DNA of 64,000 nt from an uncultured Muribaculaceae bacterium (GCA_910584365.1 CAJUAF010000003.1:62001-126000), one strand, 5' to 3'. Shown: positions 23,920 to 30,926, numbered from the stretch's first letter. The notes: generated from the letters alone by a model not told the origin. Program-made: numbers and translations.

Positions 23920-24762
23920 TCATGCCGATAGGTTGAAGATTTTGCGATCGGTAATCAAATGGCGGTTCTCTATAAGGAAACATATCAGTTCCTCACACAT
24001 GGTTATGAGCTTCGGTACATCGCGCTCTGGCTTATACATATATGATTCTGTGTATGTCTCCCACCGTCCGTATTTATCTATTTCGGCGATGTTGTACTCG
24101 AATAGGCGCAAGTCGAGGCCGTTCTGCTGATAGCAATAGGGGTAGACGATATGCTGCCAGTGATCTTTGAACTTGCCAACCGAGTATTTACCGGTGGTTT
24201 TGATGTCATGGATGCTTTGGGGCATGAGTTCGTCGACATACCCATACACCTCGACATTTCCGAAACGTGTCGGCACAATGGCCCGGACGAACTGTTGGGT
24301 CAAAGCACCTTTGTAGTAATTGGCGAATTCTCGGCAAAGATTGATGTCGAAGTAGAATGTCCTATTATTATAGGTGGCGTTCAGACCGACAATTTTGTTG
24401 GTCTGCTGTACGTCGGCCCATCTTTCGTCTGGCTCGCAATTATCTACCTGTCCTAATACGATGGTTTCGTAGGCATATCTGACATCGACCTTATCACTCT
24501 TGCGGTGTTCAATCATGCAGTCTACAATCTCATTGAAAGCAGTACCTTTGTCAGCGGCTTCGCTGTCAAATGGAACACGGTTTATTCTATCAATAAGAGA
24601 TTGAAACTGCTTCTGTCTGAACTCCTCCGGAGTATGGGGCGGGTTCTCCGAATAACCCCAATACTTTTCATATATGGTGTCGCTGTTTAGATAATCCTGG
24701 AAGCCATCGAGAAGCGTCGCATAGAATCTATACGAAACGTTCTCAAGCGGCTGGCTCTGCAT
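23920..24762 (-). CDS. PD-(D/E)XK exonuclease (RecB/Cas4-like)
   Basis: 280 residues. GTAFNEIVD at about 73-81 matches motif I, GYVDEL at about 174-179 supplies an Asp, and HDIKTTGKYS at about 185-194 is the D-x-K core, followed by HWQHIVYPYCYQQNG with the usual Q..Y.. helix. A phage recombination exonuclease that would work with the ATPase upstream, whose stop it overlaps by 20 bp. Confidence 0.8.
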   Translation of the reverse strand: MQSQPLENVSYRFYATLLDGFQDYLNSDTIYEKYWGYSENPPHTPEEFRQKQFQSLIDRINRVPFDSEAADKGTAFNEIVDCMIEHRKSDKVDVRYAYETIVLGQVDNCEPDERWADVQQTNKIVGLNATYNNRTFYFDINLCREFANYYKGALTQQFVRAIVPTRFGNVEVYGYVDELMPQSIHDIKTTGKYSVGKFKDHWQHIVYPYCYQQNGLDLRLFEYNIAEIDKYGRWETYTESYMYKPERDVPKLITMCEELICFLIENRHLITDRKIFNLSA

Positions 24763-25693
24763 CGGTGTAGGTCTTGTTTTCGGTGTCGTAGACGAGGCCG
24801 AGTTCTTTTACCTTTGCACCGAACAGAGAACGGGCCTTTGCCATGGAACTGCCGATATGTTTGTAGTCCTTGATTCTCGCGGCGAAGTCGTTGGCCGACT
24901 GAGCATCAGTGATGTTGTTGATGTCTTCAGTGATGGCATCGATGAGCTCGTCATACTTGCGTCGTTCCTCGGCCTTAACGTCGAGCATTGTGAGATAAGG
25001 ATTGATTACCTTTTCGGTGATGAACGTGTTCGGGGCCGTAGGTTCAGCCTTGGAGTTTAGAATGGTGGGTACCTGCATTACTGACGGGAGATTGCAGGTA
25101 TTCTTGCCGTCGTTACGCGATGTAGGGTCGAATGTGATGGTACGGCTCTGTACACCGCGCTCCGACTTCATTTCCAGATAGCCGAGCAGGTCGAGCTCGG
25201 TAACGATGGAGTTGTAGGATTTTTCGCGGAGCGACGGGATGAAGACGGTCTCGTCGCCTTCCTTGCGACTATCGCGATGAGCGACAAAGACGATGTGCTT
25301 GTTGAGTGAAGAGAGCGCACGGGTAAACCATGTGAACTCCTGATTGATGCGGCCCCAGTCCTTGATCTGCGGCTGACGTGTACCGCAACAGTAGGTGATG
25401 ATGTAGTCCATCATCTTGCCGATGGTGTCTACTACGATGGTCTGATAGATTGCGAGGTCTGCCTGGTCCTGCTGGAGGAGTTGCTGAATCTCCTTCCAAT
25501 TATCGACCTGAACGATGTCTACGTTCTCCAGATGAGCGAGATTGACGCGCTTTACGCCGTTGTCGAAGTCTAGGAGTAGGGGTTTCGGCGCGCTGAGCGC
25601 CACTGTAGTCTTACCCATACCGGCTTGGCCGTAGATCATCATCTTGACCGTCTGCGGGATGACTAATTCATTGGATTTCTTGATGAGTCCCAT
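24743..25693 (-). CDS. RecA-like phage ATPase (Sak4/AAA_24 type)
   Basis: 316 residues. Walker A GQAGMGKTT is at 22-30, LLLDFDNG at 39-46, and Walker B IVVDT around 86-90. An acidic C-terminal extension follows (about 225-316). The order fits the Sak4 single-strand-annealing/recombinase group of phages. First large gene of the recombination block. The leader with ATATCAAT and leader motif copy 5 lies just upstream, and no new -7 box is seen, so it is probably read from the 26,140 promoter. Confidence 0.8.
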   Translation of the reverse strand: MGLIKKSNELVIPQTVKMMIYGQAGMGKTTVALSAPKPLLLDFDNGVKRVNLAHLENVDIVQVDNWKEIQQLLQQDQADLAIYQTIVVDTIGKMMDYIITYCCGTRQPQIKDWGRINQEFTWFTRALSSLNKHIVFVAHRDSRKEGDETVFIPSLREKSYNSIVTELDLLGYLEMKSERGVQSRTITFDPTSRNDGKNTCNLPSVMQVPTILNSKAEPTAPNTFITEKVINPYLTMLDVKAEERRKYDELIDAITEDINNITDAQSANDFAARIKDYKHIGSSMAKARSLFGAKVKELGLVYDTENKTYTDAEPAA

Positions 25694-25705
25694 GTTGTAC
25701 TTTTT

Positions 25706-25750
25706 TATTGATATTTAATTGTCTGCTAAGGGCAGATACCTTATTTGCAT
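25706..25750 (-). repeat. Conserved phage leader motif, copy 5, with hairpin
   Basis: Minus strand: GCAAATAAGGTATCTGCC, then CTTAGCAGACAATTAAATATCAAT. TCTGCC...AGCAGA can fold into a short hairpin. The motif touches the stop codon of the 67-residue gene and leads into the ATPase ATG at 25691-25693. Confidence 0.55.
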
Positions 25751-25954
25751 TTACTTTGTACGGAATACCGTCACGGTATATTCCTTGGTGTCGCTTTTGA
25801 TATCAGCGTCCCAGCCGATTCTCGCTAAGTCTTTGCGGAACTTGCTGACGATTGCTGTTACTGAACTGCATTGCTCAATGGGGAAAACTGCCTTTTCTCC
25901 AGGTTTGAGCTTCCTCAGTGTCGGGGATATAGGAATCTTTGCTACTTGCTCCAT
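25751..25954 (-). CDS. Small phage protein with a strong Shine-Dalgarno
   Basis: 67 residues from the ATG at 25952-25954. GGAGG lies about six bases upstream, unusual in this genome, and fixes the start; a longer in-frame reading to 26011 lacks this. Mixed strands and helices; no domain recognised. It sits at the head of the early unit, ahead of the RecA-like ATPase. The ATG lies inside the end of an upstream 35-codon reading frame. Confidence 0.55.
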   Translation of the reverse strand: MEQVAKIPISPTLRKLKPGEKAVFPIEQCSSVTAIVSKFRKDLARIGWDADIKSDTKEYTVTVFRTK

Positions 25955-26049
25955 ACCGCCTCCTTTCCCATAACTGCGGCAGGAGCCGAGTGTGACATTT
26001 GATAGCCACACTCGGAGATTCTACGATGATTGATAATCGTTGTTTTCAT
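25942..26049 (-). CDS. Possible 35-residue leader peptide
   Basis: From the ATG at 26047-26049 right after leader motif copy 6; it stops inside the next gene's beginning, overlapping by 13 bp. The overlap suggests translational coupling. It starts MKTTIINHRRISECG and has no domain. Could be chance. Confidence 0.3.
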   Translation of the reverse strand: MKTTIINHRRISECGYQMSHSAPAAVMGKEAVWSK

Positions 26050-26054
26050 TTCCT

Positions 26055-26092
26055 ACGGATTTTTGATATAATACTTATTTGCATTTGAGCGA
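26055..26092 (-). repeat. Conserved phage leader motif, copy 6
   Basis: Minus strand: CTCGCTC, AAATGCAAATAAG, TATTATATCAAAAATCCG. Nearly identical to copy 1 at 2545-2583 including the CTCGCTC flank, and placed between the early promoter and the first reading frame. A GACTAC...GTAGTC inverted repeat with a 6-base loop at 26099-26116 sits just upstream. Confidence 0.65.
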
Positions 26093-26134
26093 GTTTTTGA
26101 CTACCTTTGCGTAGTCTTAGTAGTTTTAGTTATG

Positions 26135-26187
26135 CAAAGATAATCATTTTCGCAATATCCACCAAACGAAAATAATCATATTTGCAA
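26135..26187 (-). promoter_or_regulatory. Early leftward promoter with two operators
   Basis: The -7 box TATCTTTG is at 26142-26135 and a TTTG at 26166-26163 fits the -33 box (20 bases between). Operator-like 16-mers TTGCGAAAATGATTAT (26155-26140) and TTGCAAATATGATTAT (26187-26172) are 32 bp apart; the proximal one overlaps the -7 box. This position next to the repressor gene makes it the likely main repressor target. Confidence 0.7.
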
Positions 26188-26213
26188 TTAACGCTAAGAT
26201 TTAACACTTTTTA

Positions 26214-26221
26214 ATCATCTT
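26214..26221 (+). promoter_or_regulatory. Possible repressor promoter (-7-like box)
   Basis: CATCTTTG at 26215-26222 is one base away from TAnnTTTG and lies ~70 bases before the repressor ATG. A second candidate, TACCTTTG at 26102-26109, lies further upstream. Confidence 0.35.
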
Positions 26222-26290
26222 TGCAACTTTCATAAGTGTTGGTTGTGAGAATGGTTACTCGCCATAGCGAAAAATAATTTTATTGCAAAT

Positions 26291-26788
26291 ATGAAGGATA
26301 ACGTAAGACAAGACGAGTTCATTCCGGTGACTCGCAACATCATCAAAAACGTGCTTGAGGCCGTCGGTATGACCGCCCCGAAGTTCGCCGAAGCGCTGGG
26401 CATAAACTATCAGCGCATCTTCGACCTCCAACGTGGCCGGACGAAGAAATTCAACCCAAATATCGCGGCTCTGATCTGCGAGAAATTCCCTCAAATCAAC
26501 AAGTCCTATCTCTTTACTGGCGAGGGGAGCGTACTCGTCGAGACTGAGGACGCAGTTCCAGTTGAGCATGTGCCGGCAGAACCGGCATCCGATGGCGGTG
26601 GTCTTGCTGAAATCAGCGCACTTCTCCATCGCCTCGTGGATATGCTGGACCAGGTTAACGAAAGATCTGCGCGCCTCACTGATTTCGAGCGTCAACTTAA
26701 TGAGCGCGAGGCTGCTCTTAATGCCCGCGAATTGGACATCGAGCAACGCGAGGACGAACTCGGAATGGCTGATAAAAAAACGGTATGA
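26291..26788 (+). CDS. Phage repressor-like HTH protein with C-terminal coiled coil
   Basis: 165 residues. Residues ~13-65 form an XRE/CI-type HTH (VLEAVGMTAPKFAEALGINYQ in part, then RIFDLQRGRTKKFNPNIAALI, and FPQINKSYLFTGEGSV, a typical Bacteroidales repressor ending). Residues ~105-160 are a charged coiled coil (rich in E, R, L) instead of a LexA-like peptidase domain, so control is unlikely to go through RecA-driven self-cleavage. It is the only clear rightward gene of the element and is divergent from the early promoter. It probably binds the TTGC-N5-ATGATTAT sites; that is inference. Confidence 0.8.
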   Translation: MKDNVRQDEFIPVTRNIIKNVLEAVGMTAPKFAEALGINYQRIFDLQRGRTKKFNPNIAALICEKFPQINKSYLFTGEGSVLVETEDAVPVEHVPAEPASDGGGLAEISALLHRLVDMLDQVNERSARLTDFERQLNEREAALNARELDIEQREDELGMADKKTV

Positions 26789-26856
26789 CATTTCTTCAGT
26801 TGCACTATCGCAACATCTTTCTAAGAAAACTCAAAGATGTGCTCAAACATAAATGA
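26785..26856 (+). CDS. Possible 23-residue coupled peptide
   Basis: The ATG overlaps the repressor stop (ATGA). The product is basic and hydrophobic. Nothing else supports it. Confidence 0.2.
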   Translation: MTFLQLHYRNIFLRKLKDVLKHK

Positions 26857-27124
26857 CTGTTGCCGTCTGCGTACCGGGTCACAATGGTGTCGTCTTACAA
26901 ATGAATGTTCGGGATGGGGATGCCGGTTGCTAACTGTTATACCGAATCCTCTCCCGACTACCACCAACGAAAGAGCCCAACTCTTCAGCCGGGTGTATCG
27001 CCTGGCTGAAAGGCTGGGCGTGTTGTCTTGCCCGCACTTTGATGAACGTGCCTTAGACTCTATGGTCGAGGACGATTCACTTCTGCGCTCAATAAAAAAT
27101 GAGGTCAAAAATTTGCATATATGA
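26837..27124 (+). CDS. Unrecognised 95-residue protein between the repressor and the attachment site
   Basis: From the ATG at 26837. The N-terminal 35 residues are cysteine-rich and odd; residues ~45-95 (NERAQLFSRVYRLAERLGVLS onward) look like an ordinary helical protein. The end overlaps the operator-like repeat at 27113. It may be real with a later start, or chance. Confidence 0.3.
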   Translation: MCSNINDCCRLRTGSQWCRLTNECSGWGCRLLTVIPNPLPTTTNERAQLFSRVYRLAERLGVLSCPHFDERALDSMVEDDSLLRSIKNEVKNLHI

Positions 27125-27143
27125 TTAAAAGTTCGTAACTTTG
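27112..27143 (+). promoter_or_regulatory. Rightward promoter with operator-like repeat, pointing across the attachment site
   Basis: TTTG at 27112-27115 (-33) and TAACTTTG at 27136-27143 (-7), with the operator-like 16-mer TTGCATATATGATTAA at 27113-27128. The seven-base gap to the -7 box is identical to that at 12,790 and 18,700. Downstream, GCAAATATGAAGGA at 27148-27161 repeats the sequence around the repressor start (26285-26298), but its reading frame stops after eight codons. Confidence 0.65.
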
Positions 27144-27268
27144 CACCGCAAATATGAAGGACGGCACAAGCAGTTCTTGATAGAAATTTTTTGGAATTTG
27201 CGCAATACACCCGCAACCTCCAAAGGAGTGAGAAGCTAAAGTCTGATTTACAGGCTGGTAGCACGAAA

Positions 27269-27334
27269 AGAGGCACGCCTGGAAAGCGTGTATACGTCAA
27301 AAGCGTATCCCGAGTTCGAATCTCGGTCGCTCCG
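27269..27334 (+). tRNA. tRNA-Ser(GGA) 3' part, probable right attachment site (attR)
   Basis: Anticodon stem 27274-27278/27286-27290 closes a loop CTGGAAA with anticodon GGA at 27281-27283; a long variable arm (27291-27309) marks a serine tRNA; the T arm 27310-27326 has TTCGAAT; the 3' acceptor strand TCGCTCC ends at 27333 with discriminator G at 27334, and no CCA is encoded. The D arm and 5' acceptor are missing in the right place: upstream sequence is phage-like. This fits phage integration into the 3' half of tRNA-Ser, the intact copy lying at the other end, outside the window. Confidence 0.75.
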
Positions 27335-27343
27335 CTCAAATTA

Positions 27344-27377
27344 AATCCCGCAAGCAGAATTGCCTGCGGGATTTTTG
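27344..27377 (+). terminator. Terminator after the tRNA-Ser remnant
   Basis: Ten-base stem AAATCCCGCA / TGCGGGATTT with an 11-base loop, followed by more T. Ends transcription from the tRNA and from the phage promoter at 27,112. Confidence 0.75.
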
Positions 27378-27389
27378 CTATAAACAGAA

Positions 27390-27968
27390 ATGACACGACC
27401 GACATTATATATTATCGCAGGATGTAACGGAGCCGGTAAAACTACGGCTTCGTACTCTGTGTTGCCGGATTTGCTGGAATGTCGGGAATTTGTCAATGCC
27501 GATGAAATTGCCAGAGGTCTTTCTCCCTTTAATCCTGAATCGGTCGCAATAGAAGCTGGCAGACTGATGATTCAACGGATTGAATCGCTTGTTGGGCAGA
27601 GAAAGACGTTTGCTATCGAGACAACGCTCGCTACCAGAAGTTATGCGGCTCTTGTGCATAAAGTCCACGATTTGGGATATAATGTAGTTCTTCTCTTCTT
27701 TTGGCTTCCGTCTCCCGAAATAGCGGTGAAGCGTGTTGCAAAAAGGGTCTCCGAAGGGGGGCATAATATTCCCTCGGAAACAATATACCGGCGTTATCGG
27801 TTAGGATTGCAAAACTTCTTCGAGATCTTCATTGATATTGTGGACAGCTGGAGCTTTTATGATAATCTGAATACTCCCGTGGAATTAGCGAACGATGATG
27901 AAATCTTTCAGTCAGAAACCTTTAACGGAATTAAACAGTCATGTCTGAACAGGAAAAAAAAGATTTAA
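27390..27968 (+). CDS. Zeta-toxin-like kinase
   Basis: 192 residues. The P-loop GCNGAGKTT is at 11-19, followed by FVNADEIARGLSPFNPE around 34-50 and AIETTLATRSY around 75-85, the zeta-toxin pattern. Zeta toxins phosphorylate UDP-sugars of the peptidoglycan pathway; many relatives are of unknown activity. It is followed by a small gene overlapping by 28 bp, which may encode its antitoxin. It lies just outside the prophage, after the tRNA terminator. Confidence 0.8.
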   Translation: MTRPTLYIIAGCNGAGKTTASYSVLPDLLECREFVNADEIARGLSPFNPESVAIEAGRLMIQRIESLVGQRKTFAIETTLATRSYAALVHKVHDLGYNVVLLFFWLPSPEIAVKRVAKRVSEGGHNIPSETIYRRYRLGLQNFFEIFIDIVDSWSFYDNLNTPVELANDDEIFQSETFNGIKQSCLNRKKKI

Positions 27969-28162
27969 GAGAAAAAATCAACAAAGGTCTGCGACAAGGC
28001 TATGAGAATCTTCTCCGCCATAAGGCTTCTCTCGGACTGGATATGGTGATTGCGGATGAGAATGGAAATCCTATCGCAGTTCCGGCGGCAGAGATTCTCG
28101 CGCAGCAGTGTGGCGTGACTGATATAAAAGATATGAGCCAGGACAAAAGGGCAACTCTCTGA
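27941..28162 (+). CDS. Small partner of the zeta-toxin-like gene
   Basis: 73 residues, helical N-terminus with many charged residues (EKKDLREKINKGLRQGYENLL), then VIADENGNPIAVPAAEILAQQ. Overlap with the toxin-like gene suggests translational coupling. It does not resemble the epsilon antitoxin; function as antitoxin is inferred from position. Confidence 0.6.
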   Translation: MSEQEKKDLREKINKGLRQGYENLLRHKASLGLDMVIADENGNPIAVPAAEILAQQCGVTDIKDMSQDKRATL

Positions 28163-28233
28163 CCTGTTACGGTACAGACGTATCGATACGAAACATAAGG
28201 TAGAGTTCCGACTGGTCCATCAGGACTAAAAAT

Positions 28234-28274
28234 AAAGGCAGTGAGCCCATGTTAAATTCAGACTCATTGCCTTT
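28234..28274. terminator. Terminator between convergent genes
   Basis: Twelve-pair stem AAAGGCAGTGAG / CTCATTGCCTTT (one G-T pair) with a 17-base loop, between the toxin pair (+) and the regulator (-). A- and T-rich flanks on both sides suggest it works in both directions. Confidence 0.65.
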
Positions 28275-28290
28275 CGGTGTATAAAAGCTG

Positions 28291-28572
28291 TTATAGATTG
28301 AGGTAGCTTTTCAGGGCTTCGACATATTCTTCAAAGGCTTGGCGACCCATGTCGGTGATACGGCAGACCGTACGTGTCTTGCGCCCGAGGAATCCTTTTT
28401 CAACTGAGATATAACCTGCATTGGATAGTTTGTCGAGTTGAACGCTGAGGTTTCCGGCGGTGGATTCGGTTTTCTCTTTCAGATAGACAAAATCTGCTTC
28501 CTCCACATTCATCAGGATGGACATTACAGCAAGCCGGAGTTGCGAGTGCAGAAGCGGATTGAGTTCTTTCAT
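28291..28572 (-). CDS. Winged-helix transcriptional regulator
   Basis: 93 residues, a single winged-helix domain: LRLAVMSILMNVEEADFVYLKE, then TAGNLSVQLDKLSNAGYISVEKGFLGRKTRTVCRIT in pieces, matching the HTH_34/MarR-like small regulators. Overlaps the membrane protein gene upstream by 4 bp, so they share one transcript. Probably controls its own promoter through the two palindromes at 29,227 and 29,307. Confidence 0.8.
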   Translation of the reverse strand: MKELNPLLHSQLRLAVMSILMNVEEADFVYLKEKTESTAGNLSVQLDKLSNAGYISVEKGFLGRKTRTVCRITDMGRQAFEEYVEALKSYLNL

Positions 28573-29195
28573 TTTCCGTTTTTAGCTTTTCTGTTAAGTA
28601 TATGGCCCGGAATAATCATCATGGCTGTAAAAGCTACTATGAATATGGGCATGAACCAGGAAGTGTTGAGAGCTACTCTGCCGGCTATACAACAAAGGGT
28701 GAACATCCCGGCGACAATACCGACAGCGCCTCCGGCAATCAGAGATTTTTCCCTGATTACGATTCCCTGGGCAATTTCGGCCATAGGCACTATTATCAGT
28801 GCGATTGTAAACATCATGGACCACGAGTCGACTCCGCCAATCAGAAGAAATCCCAGACAGAAGAACGTGGCTGCGCTAGCGCTGAATCCTACGGTTGTCC
28901 ACAGCTGTGAGGTAACTTTATCGGAATAACTTTTCATCCCTTTTTCTGTATGTTCTTTTCGAGCCATAATCGGCGTCAGGATACCGCCGATAATCCATAT
29001 CAGAAACCACAACCAGTTCCATGCCTGGTTATGTGTGACAGCAAGCAGTGTCCACACCAGGATACTGACGAGGACTGTCAGGTAGCCCCACATCAGCATG
29101 ATGTTTCCGTCGCCGATATAGCGTTCTTTAGTACGCGAGATCATCTCGGTAATCAGAATGATGCTCTCTTTTTCTGTGAGTTTCTTTTCGTCCAT
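28569..29195 (-). CDS. Six-helix membrane protein with regulator partner
   Basis: 208 residues from the ATG at 29193-29195; the reading frame is open further upstream but would cross the promoter. A charged N-terminus (MDEKKLTEKESIILI) is followed by about six transmembrane segments in the pairs 33-75, 95-135 and 140-195. No catalytic motif. The arrangement of a small winged-helix regulator with a membrane protein resembles Bacteroidota stress or export sensors of unknown function. Confidence 0.7.
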   Translation of the reverse strand: MDEKKLTEKESIILITEMISRTKERYIGDGNIMLMWGYLTVLVSILVWTLLAVTHNQAWNWLWFLIWIIGGILTPIMARKEHTEKGMKSYSDKVTSQLWTTVGFSASAATFFCLGFLLIGGVDSWSMMFTIALIIVPMAEIAQGIVIREKSLIAGGAVGIVAGMFTLCCIAGRVALNTSWFMPIFIVAFTAMMIIPGHILNRKAKNGK

Positions 29196-29226
29196 TTTTC
29201 TTAAACGTTTTTGTGGTGGGTAAATC

Positions 29227-29243
29227 GGTTTATATTGTAAACC
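29227..29243. promoter_or_regulatory. Palindromic operator 1
   Basis: GGTTTA-N5-TAAACC, perfect 6-bp arms, in the 5' leader 32-48 bases upstream of the membrane-protein ATG. Confidence 0.65.
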
Positions 29244-29294
29244 ATTGTCGGCCGAAAAAGAGCGGCACTCGCGATTACCGCTCTGTTTTCGATG

Positions 29295-29323
29295 CAAAGG
29301 TAATTCGGTTTACGATATAAACC
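29295..29323 (-). promoter_or_regulatory. Promoter with palindromic operator 2
   Basis: The -7 box TACCTTTG is at 29302-29295. A second GGTTTA-N5-TAAACC palindrome at 29307-29323 fills the spacer just upstream of it, 80 bp from operator 1. Confidence 0.65.
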
Positions 29324-29466
29324 AAATTATACCGCAAACTTTAACGTTTATTAACCGAAACCTTATCGCTAATCCGACAGTCACGCTGAGTCCTCCAAAC
29401 TTTTTCAGCACGGAAGAGGATTCAGTAAGTTACGCCAGGGTGATACAGCCCCGGCGGTTGTTATCT

Positions 29467-29655
29467 TCAGTAAAGTTTCTTCAGTAGACGCTTTATCCAT
29501 GCCATAATGTATGGGGCCATTAGGCTGGCGACGGAAACCGGAAGACCTGCCGTGAATGCCTGGCCGAGCGACATACGCCCCGCAATCAGCAGTATCGCAC
29601 CGCTGACTACGGAGCATACAAGGATCGCCAGCGCAGCGGTCAGAATGGTTTTCAT
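29467..29655 (-). CDS. Small two-helix membrane protein after hutI
   Basis: 62 residues from the ATG at 29653-29655. Two hydrophobic segments (residues 3-25 and 32-52) and a basic tail RLLKKLY. It lies 29 bases after hutI ends and may be co-transcribed. Resembles DUF2798-like small proteins only in layout. Confidence 0.5.
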   Translation of the reverse strand: MKTILTAALAILVCSVVSGAILLIAGRMSLGQAFTAGLPVSVASLMAPYIMAWIKRLLKKLY

Positions 29656-29684
29656 GTTTTTCTGAATCTTTGCCACGGTGCAAG

Positions 29685-30926
29685 TCAAATGGAAGTTCCT
29701 TTGAGGATGACGCGGCGGATAAGAGGTTCGGTGTAGGCATACTGGAGGTAAGCCAGTGAGGGGAGAGGATCAGTCAGGAATACAGAACCGTAGGCGCCCG
29801 GGAAGATAGCTCCCATGTCCTCGATGCCCATTGCGGCTGCGCCGTTGACGGTAACCGCGTTCAGCGACTCTTCGGGGGTGAGTTTCATCTTGAAACACCC
29901 CAGCGATGACACGAATCTCATCGAACCGGAAGGGGAACTGCCTGGATTGTAGTCCGAGGCCAGTGCCAACGGTAGTCCGGCGTCTATTACCTGACGTCCC
30001 TTTCCATACGGGATACCGAGGAAGAAAGACGCTCCCGGAAGCATGGTAGGCATTGTGGCTGACTCGCGCAGAGCCGAGATTTCCTCGTCGCCGATGCGTT
30101 CGAGATGGTCTACGGAAAGCGCTCCATGGGCGATTCCAACCTGCACTCCTCCCGAGACAGCAAGTTCGTTGGCGTGGATTTTTGGCCTGATACCGTAACG
30201 GGAAGCCGCTTCAAGAATCCTGGCCGTCTCTTCGACAGTGAAGAAACCTTCATCGCAGAAGACATCAACGAAGTCCGCCAGTCCTTCCTCAGCTACCGCG
30301 GGCAGCATCTCGGAAATCAGCATATCCACATATTCTCCCTGTCGCCCGGCATAGGCTCTCCCTACGGCGTGGGCTCCCAGGAATGTCGAGCGGATTTCCA
30401 TCATCGGAAAGTCCTTTTTCAGACGCCTGATAACCCTCAGCATTTTCAGTTCGCCGTCGACCGTAAGACCGTAGCCGCTCTTGATTTCGATGGCTCCGGT
30501 TCCTCCCCGGGCGCATTGCCGCAAACGCCTGGCCGCCGAGGCATACAGTTCATCCTCGGAAGTTTCCGCAAGCAGATCGGCGGAATTCAGTATCCCACCA
30601 CCGCGCCGCGCAATCTCTTCGTAGGAGAGGCCTGCGATTTTGTCGCGGAATTCCCCTTCGCGGCTTCCGGCATAGACCAGGTGGGTATGAGAGTCACAGA
30701 AAGCGGGAAAAACCCAGCCGTGACACACATCTATCACCTGACCGTAATCATCTTCCGCCGGTGTGTCGGCCATTGTGCCGAATCCGGAGATACGTTCTCC
30801 CTCGATGGCGAGCCACGCATCTTTCAGTTCCGGCACACGGTTCATAGCCTCTCCGCAGAGGCGCCCCGGCGCAACCGGATACGCCCCCGCGAGATTCCCT
30901 ATGTTTTTTAAAAGCAGTTTGTTCAT
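29685..30926 (-). CDS. hutI: Imidazolonepropionase
   Basis: 413 residues, full length. Converts imidazolone-5-propionate to N-formimino-L-glutamate, the third step of histidine breakdown. Amidohydrolase metal ligands are visible: FCDSHTHLVYAG near residue 77 (HxH), KIHANELA (His near 240), and the late Asp in LASDYNPGS. Last hut gene of the operon, 24 bases after hutH. Confidence 0.95.
   Translation of the reverse strand: MNKLLLKNIGNLAGAYPVAPGRLCGEAMNRVPELKDAWLAIEGERISGFGTMADTPAEDDYGQVIDVCHGWVFPAFCDSHTHLVYAGSREGEFRDKIAGLSYEEIARRGGGILNSADLLAETSEDELYASAARRLRQCARGGTGAIEIKSGYGLTVDGELKMLRVIRRLKKDFPMMEIRSTFLGAHAVGRAYAGRQGEYVDMLISEMLPAVAEEGLADFVDVFCDEGFFTVEETARILEAASRYGIRPKIHANELAVSGGVQVGIAHGALSVDHLERIGDEEISALRESATMPTMLPGASFFLGIPYGKGRQVIDAGLPLALASDYNPGSSPSGSMRFVSSLGCFKMKLTPEESLNAVTVNGAAAMGIEDMGAIFPGAYGSVFLTDPLPSLAYLQYAYTEPLIRRVILKGTSI

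Noticed and set aside
27225..27334. Reading the whole segment as an intact 110-nt tRNA-Ser
   Set aside because: The 5' acceptor-like GGAGTGA pairs, but the D region would be ~22 bases too long and has no normal D arm; a truncated gene at an attachment site fits better.
26821..27405. Minus-strand open frame of 194 codons
   Set aside because: It runs antisense through the tRNA remnant and has the typical look of a tRNA shadow (EIRTRDTLLTYTRFPG).
27191..27427. Plus-strand open frame through the tRNA remnant
   Set aside because: It starts at TTG and its middle is the translated tRNA; no gene-like features.
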